From: Burkholderia anthina
GTDB lineage: Bacteria > Pseudomonadota > Gammaproteobacteria > Burkholderiales > Burkholderiaceae
NCBI RefSeq assembly: GCF_001547525.1
Contig: NZ_CM003768.1
Location: 124,001-188,000 of the forward strand
DNA length: 64,000 nucleotides
Direction of reading: 5' to 3'
Below are positions 27,301 to 34,109 of the stretch, piece after piece (position 1 is the first letter of the stretch; the number at the start of each line of letters is the position of its first letter). The translations under genes were made by a program, and so were the position numbers. Under the pieces are notes generated by a model. It was not told the origin of the DNA. It saw only the letters and a program-made list of their open reading frames with translations, and did not search any database.

Positions 27301-28241
27301 AGTTCCTCGAAGTGCGTGTCGAACTGCGCGACGACGTCGCGCTTGTCGTCGGGCTCGTAGGGCAGGGTGGCGCCCCACACGCGGTCGTACTCGTGCTTGT
27401 CGCTGCTGCTGAAGAATTCGGTGAAGCCGGTGATCAGGTCGGCCTTCGTGAACATCACGTAGACCGGCGCGAACACTTCCAGCTTTTCCGTCAGCTCCTG
27501 AACGCGCTGGCGGAGATTCTTCGCGAGGTTGATCGCGAATTCGGGGCGGTTGCCGGTGAGCTCGGCGATGCTGGCCGTGACGATGATGCCGTTGATCGGC
27601 GCCTTCGGGCGGTAGCGCTTGAGCAGCCCGAGGAAGCCGAGCCACTCGCTGCGGTCTTCCTCGTGCACCGAATAGCGGCCGGCCGTGTCGAGCAGGATCC
27701 CTTCGGTCGTGAAGAACCAGTCGCAGTTGCGCGTGCCGCCGATGCCGTGGATCACGGCGCTGTTCTTGTCCGCAAACGGGAACTGCAGGCCGGAATTGAG
27801 CACGGCGCTGCTCTTGCCGGCGGCCGGGTTGCCGATCACGATGTACCACGGCAGCTCGTACAGCGCGGAGCCGCCCGAAACCTGGCCGATCTTCGACGTC
27901 TTGATCGTCTTCACCGCATCCGACAGGCGCGTGCGCAGCACGTCGAGGTCGGCCGTCTTCGCGTCGGGCGCGAGCGCGGCGGCGGCCGGCGCGGCGATCT
28001 TGCCGGTTTCCGCCTGCTCTTCCAGTACCTGGCCCAGCTGCCGGTTCGCGCGCTTCACGCGCCAGCGGCGCCACAGCGCGACGGCGAGCCACAGCGCGAG
28101 AACCGCCGCGAACGCGATCGCCGCCCACAGGAGCGGCAACTGCAGCATGTCGGCGACGATGAACAGAATGGCCGCTAGCGCGACGATCCCGACGATCGAG
28201 AGCGTACGCGGATGAGTCAGCACGTTGAGGATGCGTTGCAT
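24297..28241 (-). CDS. tssM: T6SS inner-membrane protein TssM (IcmF)
   Basis: A 1314-residue IcmF-type protein starting at M-Q-R-I-L-N-V; an in-frame Met 30 codons upstream is less likely. Two transmembrane segments lie near residues 14-56. They are followed by a cytoplasmic NTPase domain with Walker A G-N-P-A-A-G-K-S at 137-144 and L-L-D-T-A-G, and by a third membrane segment near A-A-L-A-L-A-L-G-G. The periplasmic part is long and ends in the C-terminal beta domain (W-T-N-F-V-W-P). TssM spans the envelope and contacts TssJ. It is translationally coupled to tagF. Confidence 0.96.
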   Translation of the reverse strand: MQRILNVLTHPRTLSIVGIVALAAILFIVADMLQLPLLWAAIAFAAVLALWLAVALWRRWRVKRANRQLGQVLEEQAETGKIAAPAAAALAPDAKTADLDVLRTRLSDAVKTIKTSKIGQVSGGSALYELPWYIVIGNPAAGKSSAVLNSGLQFPFADKNSAVIHGIGGTRNCDWFFTTEGILLDTAGRYSVHEEDRSEWLGFLGLLKRYRPKAPINGIIVTASIAELTGNRPEFAINLAKNLRQRVQELTEKLEVFAPVYVMFTKADLITGFTEFFSSSDKHEYDRVWGATLPYEPDDKRDVVAQFDTHFEELYEGLKEISVAQLSLSRGNQLSPGQLSFPLEFSTIKPSLRAFLATLFENNPFQYKPIFRGFYFTSALQEGETNSAAAQRIAHRFGLDASALPKPHSAFSKNGFFLRDLFSKVIFADRQTVRQFASPTKTRLRYATFFGFVAALALALGGWTWSTIGNQQLVANVQADLDNVTRLQQGRNDLQSRLQAMDILEDRIEQLEQFRRDKPLSVSLGLYQGDRLEQHLLTEYYGGVRQILLAPVSQNLASFMKDVNAHPEQLVPMTRPPESGAVQGGTMPVSTNAAGAAPQAGAALAASGTAPAAAPQQAAAPQGGLYSDASPTNVQDAYNALKTYLMLSDKRHVEQAHLTDQLARFWRGWLETNRGNMPRDEMIRSAERMISFYLSRVNDNDWPMIDANLALVDQTRENLRRVVRGMPARQRVYEEIKARASTRFAPMTIARIVGDGNQGLVAGSYAIPGTFTREAWFDYVQPAIRDAATKELQAKDWVLNTSTQDDLTLEGSPEQIQKTLVGMYKTEYAQHWQKFMQGIAVQGFTSFGQAVDGMNRLGDPQDSPIRKILETAYDQTSWDNPSLANVAIKKAQTGVVNWVKQLFTRSQAGQMAAANIDINGNPAEVPMGPIGQEFVGLARIVATHDGTSMLKGYMESLSKVRTRFNVIKNQGDPGPGARQLMQQTLDGSGSELADSLKLVDEQMLTGLTDSQRKSLRPLLVRPLMQAFAVVIQPASAEVNKVWNAQVYQPFQNSLATKYPFAANAKVEAGAGEIAQVFGPDGSIAKFVGTTLGPLAVRRGDTLAARTWGDMGIGLTPDFTNGFARWVAPLAGGAAGSAAASSEPQTVFQILPQPSTGTTEYTIAIDGQQLRYRNTPPQWTNFVWPNPQGSPGATLSATTFDGRTVQLVNEPGRYGLEKLINSAQRKRRPDGTFDLTWAQGSVNVSVTMRIISTSQPSAGGGDQPQQQSLRGLQLPSSVADASAGAAQNATQAGAGTPGAAPAVAAANATNAQRAQ

Positions 28242-28542
28242 AGGACGTTCAGGTTCCGGTGCGATTCGGTGAGGCGACGCAGGCGCGTCGAGCGGCAAGG
28301 GTGGCGCCGCGATGTGTCGCCATGCTGTCAAACGGGATGAAGGAGGCTGGCATCAATACGCTCGCGGCATCGGAGAAGGCGCGCGCATTAACGAAAGGAC
28401 GCTGTGAGATTTAAAACGGAAGCGGCGGCCGGAAAAAATCGCGCACCGGAATGCCCGATTGTTTGCGCCGCCCAAATCGTTTCCTGCCGGGTGATTAAAA
28501 AGCCCCATGCCGCCCTCATTATTTCTTGTCCGGCAGCCCTGA
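28242..28542. other. Intergenic region between tagX and tssM
   Basis: This 301-bp stretch has no supported gene. It is more AT-rich in 28390-28530, with several TTTAA/AAAAA patches on both strands, and probably carries the promoter for the tssM-tagF-ompA unit. I could not identify a convincing -35/-10 pair. Confidence 0.4.
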
Positions 28543-29388
28543 CTAGCTGCCGCGTCCCAGTTTAAAACCGGGTTTATGGTATTCCACGTGCCCGAGATCC
28601 ATCATTTTCCATCGGCCGCCCCAGGTCAGGCCGACTTGTTCGGCGACCTGGCCGTACAACTGGTAGCCGCGCATCGCCCACGGGTCTTTCTCGGAAATGA
28701 CCAGCTTGCCGTCGCGCAGGAATGCGTTGTCCGCCGCCAGCCCGAACTGGTGATAACTCTGGAAGGCTGCCGCGTTGGTCACGTTGCTGCCCATCTGCGC
28801 CAGCCGGTTCTGCCGTTCCGGGCTCCGGTAACCTTCCAGCAGCGCCATTTCATAACCGTGCTGTTCGTGCATGATCTTGTAGACCAGCAGCAAACGCGTG
28901 CGGAAATCCGGGTCCAGCAGGTTCCAGTCGCGGCTCGCATCCTTCAGCGCCGGGCGGACCTGCTCGACTTCCTTCGTGGCGAAGACTTCCGGCGGCAGCG
29001 GCGGCGGCGGCACGAGCTGCTCGCCCTGCAGCAGCGCGGCGATTTTCTCGTCGGGCACGCGCGCCGTGTCGTCGTACTGGAACAATTGCCGGCCGCGTAA
29101 CGCGATGGCGACCAATGGCGGCGTCGCAAGAATACCTGCCGATACCATAATCATCAAGCGCCGTCGAACCAGTAAATTTTGCACATCGCTTAATGCGCCG
29201 CGCGTCACGCTTGCCGATTTAACAATCTGACTGCGCGCGCGCGCGGCGCGATCGTTCGCCCGGCGCGTGAGACGGCCGTGAAACTGGGCAACGGATTCGA
29301 AAACGGCCGCCCGGATACCCGGTAAAAGCAACAGTGCCGCAACGGCGACGGCAAGGGCGAAATAGGCGACGAGTGCGACGGCAATCAA
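28543..29388 (-). CDS. tagX: TagX-like peptidoglycan L,D-endopeptidase (peptidase M15 family)
   Basis: A 281-residue membrane-anchored protein with hydrophobic segments near residues 3-25 and 78-98, then a periplasmic VanY/M15-type domain. The zinc-site pattern is visible as S-Y-H-Q-F-G-L-A-A-D and L-G-H-V-E-Y. The start appears to be TTG, preceded by GGGGA five bases upstream. TagX-type enzymes cut cross-linked peptidoglycan to let the T6SS pass the wall, known from Acinetobacter TagX. Its position upstream of tssM on the same strand fits that role. Start confidence is moderate. Confidence 0.85.
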   Translation of the reverse strand: MIAVALVAYFALAVAVAALLLLPGIRAAVFESVAQFHGRLTRRANDRAARARSQIVKSASVTRGALSDVQNLLVRRRLMIMVSAGILATPPLVAIALRGRQLFQYDDTARVPDEKIAALLQGEQLVPPPPLPPEVFATKEVEQVRPALKDASRDWNLLDPDFRTRLLLVYKIMHEQHGYEMALLEGYRSPERQNRLAQMGSNVTNAAAFQSYHQFGLAADNAFLRDGKLVISEKDPWAMRGYQLYGQVAEQVGLTWGGRWKMMDLGHVEYHKPGFKLGRGS

Positions 29389-29509
29389 AGAAATCCCCGG
29401 AAATTGGAATTGATTGTGTTTTGCAATGCTTGCTCTTAGAATCAGGCTGCTTCGAGAGGCCGGGCTATATTATCGCGGTGAATTAAACCAGGATTCAATG
29501 AGACGCTGA

Positions 29510-30481
29510 ATGAGTGCGCCGGAAAATTCAAATTCGAAAACTCCGCCCAGCCTGCTGTCCGATACCAAACCGGCAGGCGAGGGAGGACCTCGGCAGTCGC
29601 GCATTCTCGCGGATCTGGAAGGGCGTGTCACGCCGCCCGCCGAGCCGCCGCGCCGTTCGCTGAAGGGGCCGATCGCCGCCGTCGTGGCGCTGGTCGTGGC
29701 CGTCGGCGGCTGGGGCGCGTGGCGCATGCAGCAGTCGTCGGGCGAACAGCCCGCGGCGGTGGTGGCCGCCACGGCACCCGCGGCGGCGCCAGGCAAGGCC
29801 GCCCCGGCCAGCGGCGCCGCCGCGCAGGTCGCGCAGAACGGCGCGTCCGCCGCGCCGGCCGCGCAACCGGCCACGATCGTCAACGACGATTCGGCGTCCC
29901 AGGCCGTTGCATCCGCTTCCGCCGCGTCCGCCGCGGACAACAGCCGCCTGTCGCGCGCGCTCGCCAACGGCGCCGACGACGCATCGGGCGCGGCCACGGC
30001 CGGCGCAGCCGCAACCGCCGCGGTCGCCACGGCGGCGACGGCCAGGTCCGCGAAGGCCGACGCGTCGAAGAGCGCGAAGGTCGCGGCCCACGGCAAGACC
30101 GACACGAAGGCGGACACGAAGGCCGACGCCCGCAAGCATCGTAAGGAACAGCAGGCCGAACTCGCGCAGGCGAAGAAACGCCGCGACGCGACGGCGGCCC
30201 GTACCGCGAAGGCCGGCGCGAAGGACGATCCGGATGCCGATCTGCTCGCCGCGCTCGTCGCGCGTACGAAGCCGGCCGACAAGACGCTCGCCGCGCAGAA
30301 GGCGCAGGCCGTGTCGACCAAGACGGCGGCGGCGACCGGCGGCTCGCTGGCGTCGCGCGTGAAGGCGTGTTCGGAGCGCGGTTTCTTCGAGGATCAGCTG
30401 TGCCGCTGGCGCGTGTGCGACGGCCACTGGGGCAAGGACCCGGCGTGCCCGAGCGCCGCGCAGTCGGAGACGCGCCAGTAG
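29510..30481 (+). CDS. T6SS-linked Ala-rich membrane protein, function unknown
   Basis: A 323-residue protein. A short Pro/Ser-rich cytoplasmic N-terminus leads to one membrane segment near residues 52-70 (A-A-V-V-A-L-V-V-A-V-G-G-W). A long low-complexity Ala/Lys-rich periplasmic linker follows. The C-terminal ~45 residues are Cys-rich: K-A-C-S-E-R-G-F-F-E-D-Q-L-C-R-W-R-V-C and a further Cys before the end. It is divergent from tagX at the edge of the T6SS locus and ends in a clear terminator. A role in T6SS is inferred from position only. I could not assign a family. Confidence 0.75.
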   Translation: MSAPENSNSKTPPSLLSDTKPAGEGGPRQSRILADLEGRVTPPAEPPRRSLKGPIAAVVALVVAVGGWGAWRMQQSSGEQPAAVVAATAPAAAPGKAAPASGAAAQVAQNGASAAPAAQPATIVNDDSASQAVASASAASAADNSRLSRALANGADDASGAATAGAAATAAVATAATARSAKADASKSAKVAAHGKTDTKADTKADARKHRKEQQAELAQAKKRRDATAARTAKAGAKDDPDADLLAALVARTKPADKTLAAQKAQAVSTKTAAATGGSLASRVKACSERGFFEDQLCRWRVCDGHWGKDPACPSAAQSETRQ

Positions 30482-30513
30482 CGCGCGCCGCGCCTGCCGC
30501 GACGTGTTGCGTG

Positions 30514-30546
30514 TCCGCGCCGCCCCGATGGGCGGCGCGTTTGTTT
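30514..30546 (+). terminator. Rho-independent terminator after the T6SS locus
   Basis: CGCGCCGCCC-CGAT-GGGCGGCGCG is a perfect 10-bp stem with a 4-nt loop followed by TTTGTTTT. It lies 32 bp after the stop of the Ala-rich membrane protein gene and marks the right boundary of the T6SS transcription units. Confidence 0.85.
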
Positions 30547-30694
30547 TCGGGGAACGGAAAGCTGCCGGCATGATGCCGCGTGACACTGTCACGCGCGTGT
30601 CATGGCCGTCGGGCATACGTCTCCTTTCTTTTCCCGGCGCGGGCCCGCGACCCGCGATGTGCGGCGCGCCGCGCGCCGCACGACCTTCGACACG

Positions 30695-31723
30695 ATGGAC
30701 CTGATCGTACAGACTTACGGCGCCGATACGTCCGGCATGGTGTGCGGATTCCGCTTCGTTCCGGGCGGCGCCGGCGCGACGCTCGATGCCGACGCGGCCG
30801 CCGCATGGCTGCGCACGTGCCGCGAACAGGGCGCGGCCGCACCGGGCGATTTCGTCTGGCTGCACTTCAATCTCGCGCACGGCGCGAGCGAGCGCTGGAT
30901 GCGCACGCATCTCGGGTTGCCCGACAGCTTCTTCGAATTCCTGCACGAAGGCTCGCGCTCGACGCGCATCGAGCAGGAGGACGGCGCGCTGCGCGCGATC
31001 GTCAACGACGTGATGTTCAACCTCGAACTGACGCCGTCGGAGATCGCGACGCTGTTCGTCCACGTCGAGCGGCGCATCATGGTGACCGCGCGGCTCAAGC
31101 CGCTGCGCTCGGTCGACACGCTGCGCGCGTGCGTGCGCGACGGCGAGGCGTTCCGGTCGCCCGCGGAGCTGCTCGTGCATCTGCTGCGCGACCAGGCCGA
31201 CCTGCTGATCCAGATCATGCGGCGCACGAGCGTCGACGTCGACCGCATCGAGGATCGCTTCCTGTCGCAGCGGCTCACGTCGAGCCGCATCGAGCTCGGC
31301 GCGATGCGCCGTACGCTGACGCGCCTGCAGCGCATGCTCGCGCCGGAGCCCGGCTCGATCTTCCGGCTGCTCGCGAAGCCGCCCGCGTGGCTGCATACGG
31401 AAGACGTGCAGGAACTGCGCGAGTCGACCGAGGAATTCTCGCTGGTGCTTGCCGATCTGGCGGGGCTCAACGAGCGCATCAAGCTGCTGCAGGAAGAAAT
31501 CGGCTCGCGCCTCGACGAGCAGAACAACCGGACGCTGTTCACGCTGACGCTCGTCACCGTGATCGCGCTGCCGATCAACATCGTCGCCGGCTTCTTCGGG
31601 ATGAACGTCGGCGGCGTGCCGTTCGCGGAGAACAAGCACGGCTTCTGGCTGATGGTGCTGCTCGTCGCGGGCTTCACCGCGCTGGCCGCGTGGTGGGCGT
31701 TCCGGCGCCGCGACGATCGCTAG
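30695..31723 (+). CDS. zntB: CorA-family metal transporter, ZntB-like
   Basis: A 342-residue protein. The large N-terminal cytoplasmic domain is followed by two C-terminal membrane helices. The signature F-F-G-M-N-V-G-G-V-P-F lies between them, so the GMN motif of CorA/ZntB channels is intact. ZntB proteins move Zn2+ across the inner membrane. The ATG at 30695 gives the usual short N-terminus (M-D-L-I-V-Q-T-Y-G); longer in-frame starts are less likely. Mg2+ or another divalent ion is possible. Confidence 0.87.
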   Translation: MDLIVQTYGADTSGMVCGFRFVPGGAGATLDADAAAAWLRTCREQGAAAPGDFVWLHFNLAHGASERWMRTHLGLPDSFFEFLHEGSRSTRIEQEDGALRAIVNDVMFNLELTPSEIATLFVHVERRIMVTARLKPLRSVDTLRACVRDGEAFRSPAELLVHLLRDQADLLIQIMRRTSVDVDRIEDRFLSQRLTSSRIELGAMRRTLTRLQRMLAPEPGSIFRLLAKPPAWLHTEDVQELRESTEEFSLVLADLAGLNERIKLLQEEIGSRLDEQNNRTLFTLTLVTVIALPINIVAGFFGMNVGGVPFAENKHGFWLMVLLVAGFTALAAWWAFRRRDDR

Positions 31724-31750
31724 CGAGGCACCGGGCGTCGCATCGACGCG

Positions 31751-31903
31751 TCACCGCAGCAGCGCGATCGCGCGTTCGCCGATCACCATCCCGAGCAGGC
31801 CGACGAGCGCAACGAGCGGCGGGGCCGGCGAGCGCACGTGCAGCAGCGCGTACAACACGCCGACACCGACGCCCACCGCGAGCGAAATCACGTAGTCCAT
31901 CAT
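31751..31903 (-). CDS. XapX domain (DUF1427) small membrane protein
   Basis: A 50-residue protein, M-M-D-Y-V-I-S-L-A-V followed by two hydrophobic helices joined by the XapX signature L-L-H-V-R-S-P-A-P-P-L. It ends G-E-R-A-I-A-L-L-R. The length matches this family of tiny integral membrane proteins of unknown function. GGGAG lies six bases before the first ATG. It starts 24 bp after the quinone reductase gene on the same strand, so the two are probably one transcript. Confidence 0.85.
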   Translation of the reverse strand: MMDYVISLAVGVGVGVLYALLHVRSPAPPLVALVGLLGMVIGERAIALLR

Positions 31904-31927
31904 GGCGGTCTCCCGTGTGCTCCGGTA

Positions 31928-32905
31928 TCAGGGTTTGAGGATCACGCGTTCGCGCGCACCGGCCAGCACCGCGCGATACGCATCGTGCGCACGCTCGAGC
32001 GGGTACACGTCGCCGTCGCCGATCGGAAACGGGCGCAGCGTGCCGTTGCCGAAGCCGGGCGCGAGCGTGTCGAGGATCCGCGCGACCGCGGCCGCGCCGA
32101 GCTGCAGCGAATCGATGCCCACGAACGTGTGCTGGGCGCGATAGAACGCGAAGATGTCGAACGGCACGCTGCGCTCGATCGTCGAGATGAAGATCTGCCG
32201 CGCGCCGATCGCCATCGATGCGTTCGCGGCTTCGAAATACGGGCTGCCGACCGTGTTGTAGACGAGGTCCGCGCCGTGGCCACCGGTCATCTCGCGCACC
32301 GCGTCGGCCACCGTCCGGCTCGATGCGTCGATCATGCGGACCTCGCCCGATGCGTGGCCACGATAGCCGCCCGGGCCGCGCTCGACGCCGATCACGGTCG
32401 CGCCGCGCGCGGTGGCGAGCTGGATCGCGGCCTGGCCGACCTTGCCGTTCGCGCCGAACACGAGCACGACGTCGTCGGCCGTCGGCATGCCGGCGCGGCG
32501 CAAGCCTTCGTACGCGGTGACGAACGGCACGCCCACGCCGGCCGCCTCGTCGAGCGTCAGCACGGCCGGCTTGCGGCGCACGTGCGCGGCATCCAGCACG
32601 AGCCATTGCGCATGCGAGCCGTCGCGGCCGACGCCGAGATCGCCGCCCGATCCCCACACCGGCGCACCGATCCAGTCGTCCGGGCCGCCGCGTACGATGC
32701 CGGCCCAGTCGCGCCCCGGCGTGCGCGGCCACACCGCATGCGGCATGCGGCCGAGCGCGGCCTTCACGTCGCTCGGGTTCACGCCGGCCGCGCGCACCTC
32801 GATCAGCATCTGGCCGTCGGCCGGCACGGGCGGCGGAATGTCCCGGACCCGCGCGTCGAGCGACTCGATGTCGGCGGCGGGGGTGTCGAAGCGGATGCTG
32901 CGCAT
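31928..32905 (-). CDS. Zinc-free alcohol dehydrogenase / NADPH:quinone oxidoreductase family
   Basis: A 325-residue medium-chain dehydrogenase of the quinone-reductase type. It has the N-terminal GroES-like fold (V-R-A-A-G-V-N-P-S-D-V-K) and the nucleotide-binding segment V-F-G-A-N-G-K-V-G-Q-A-A. The zinc-ligand Cys/His set of classic alcohol dehydrogenases is not seen. The start at 32905 is chosen because GGAGA lies five bases before it. It probably reduces a quinone or an enone with NADPH. It is divergent from a LysR regulator, which may respond to its substrate. Confidence 0.87.
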   Translation of the reverse strand: MRSIRFDTPAADIESLDARVRDIPPPVPADGQMLIEVRAAGVNPSDVKAALGRMPHAVWPRTPGRDWAGIVRGGPDDWIGAPVWGSGGDLGVGRDGSHAQWLVLDAAHVRRKPAVLTLDEAAGVGVPFVTAYEGLRRAGMPTADDVVLVFGANGKVGQAAIQLATARGATVIGVERGPGGYRGHASGEVRMIDASSRTVADAVREMTGGHGADLVYNTVGSPYFEAANASMAIGARQIFISTIERSVPFDIFAFYRAQHTFVGIDSLQLGAAAVARILDTLAPGFGNGTLRPFPIGDGDVYPLERAHDAYRAVLAGARERVILKP

Positions 32906-32999
32906 GAGATTCTCCATGAACGAGGGCCGCCGCGGCCCGGCGGGCCGGCGCGTGCGGCGGATGAAAGCGATGAAGGCAGTCTAGTGGGCCCGATTTGAC

Positions 33000-33041
33000 G
33001 CGGAAACGTGCAAAGGCGGATGATTGCTTTGCGTTTTTCGC
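33000..33041. promoter_or_regulatory. Dyad in the quinone reductase/LysR divergent promoter
   Basis: GCAAAG (33010-33015) and CTTTGC (33027-33032) are inverted around an 11-bp spacer, with further partial symmetry outward (GCGGAAACG against CGTTTTTCGC). It lies 25-65 bp before the LysR start in the 160-bp divergent gap, the usual place for autoregulatory LysR binding. Confidence 0.45.
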
Positions 33042-33065
33042 ACAGCCAGACCCCCAGGCCCCTGA

Positions 33066-33986
33066 ATGGACGACTTCCTTTCCCCGCACCTCGCGCTGTT
33101 CGTCGACGTGGTCGATCAGCAGAGCTTCTCGGCAGCCGCGCGCCGGCTCGGCGTCGCCGCGTCGTCGGTCACGCGGCGCATCGACCGGCTCGAGACGCAG
33201 CTCGGTATCCGCCTCCTGCATCGCACCACGCACGCGCTCCGGCCGACCGAGGCCGGGCAGTTGCTGTACGGTCGCGCGACACGGATGCTGGCCGAGCTGC
33301 GCGGACTGCAGGAAGACCTGCATAGCCAGCACGACGAACCGGGCGGGCTGCTGCGCATCGACTGTCCGGCGCCGTTCGGCCGGCGGCATCTGATGGGCGC
33401 GCTGGCCGCGTTCATGCAGCATCATCCGGCGTTGCAGGTCGATCTCGTGCTGACCGACAGCATGGTGGATCTGCAGGGTGCGCGACTCGGTTCCGACGTC
33501 GATCTCGCGGTGCGCATCGGGCCGCTGGAGGACACGCGTTTCGTCGCGACCGTGCTGGCGCCGCAACGGCGCGTGCTGTGCGCGAGCGCGGCCTACCTCG
33601 CACGGCGCGGCGAGCCCGAATCGCCCGACGCGCTGGCCGGCCACGACTGTCTCGCGTGGCATGGCGCGCCGCCGCCGGGCGCATGGCGTTTCGGCGAGCG
33701 CCGTCACGCGCCCGCGCAGCCGCGGTTTCGCAGCAATCATTCGGAAGCGTTGCGCGAGGCGGCCATCGACGGGCTCGGTCTCGCGCACCTGCCGACGTGG
33801 CTAGTGGCGGACGCGCTGCGCGACGGACGGTTGCGCGCGGTGCTGCCGCAGTACGCGGCGGCGCCCGAGCCGGCGACGATCCACGTATTGCGCCAGCAGG
33901 CGCGCGGCAGTGCGCGCACGTCGCGGCTCGTGGCGTTCCTCGCCTCGTGGTTCGCGCAACCGGCGTGGGATGCCGCGTGGGCGTGA
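33066..33986 (+). CDS. LysR-family transcriptional regulator (CrgA-like)
   Basis: A 306-residue LysR protein. The N-terminal winged helix-turn-helix has F-V-D-V-V-D-Q-Q-S-F-S-A-A-A-R-R-L-G and R-R-I-D-R-L-E-T-Q-L-G. The effector-binding domain runs from residue ~90. It is divergent from the quinone reductase-XapX pair, which it probably controls in response to an electrophile or quinone. The neighbour-based target is inferred. Confidence 0.9.
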   Translation: MDDFLSPHLALFVDVVDQQSFSAAARRLGVAASSVTRRIDRLETQLGIRLLHRTTHALRPTEAGQLLYGRATRMLAELRGLQEDLHSQHDEPGGLLRIDCPAPFGRRHLMGALAAFMQHHPALQVDLVLTDSMVDLQGARLGSDVDLAVRIGPLEDTRFVATVLAPQRRVLCASAAYLARRGEPESPDALAGHDCLAWHGAPPPGAWRFGERRHAPAQPRFRSNHSEALREAAIDGLGLAHLPTWLVADALRDGRLRAVLPQYAAAPEPATIHVLRQQARGSARTSRLVAFLASWFAQPAWDAAWA

Positions 33987-34011
33987 CCGCGAACGGGCGC
34001 CGCGCGGCATG

Positions 34012-34038
34012 AAAAAAAGGGCCTCGCATGCGAGGCCC
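34012..34038 (-). terminator. Terminator of the M1 aminopeptidase gene
   Basis: GGGCCTCGCATGCGAGGCCC is a perfect 20-bp palindrome (34019-34038). On the minus strand it is followed by seven Ts. It lies 72 bp past the aminopeptidase stop and 33 bp past the convergent LysR stop. Confidence 0.85.
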
Positions 34039-34109
34039 GTCAACAGGTCGGAGAAACCGGTACGCCGGCCGGCGCCGCGGGTCGCGCGGCACCGGCCGGG
34101 TGCGCACCG

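Noticed and set aside
24300..28178. 1292-codon plus-strand open frame opposite tssM
   Set aside because: Low-complexity Arg/Leu/Val composition without motifs; tssM on the minus strand has all expected domains.
30600..30694. Upstream in-frame starts for the ZntB-like gene
   Set aside because: They would add an Arg-rich N-terminus unlike the family, and the ATG at 30695 gives the normal start.
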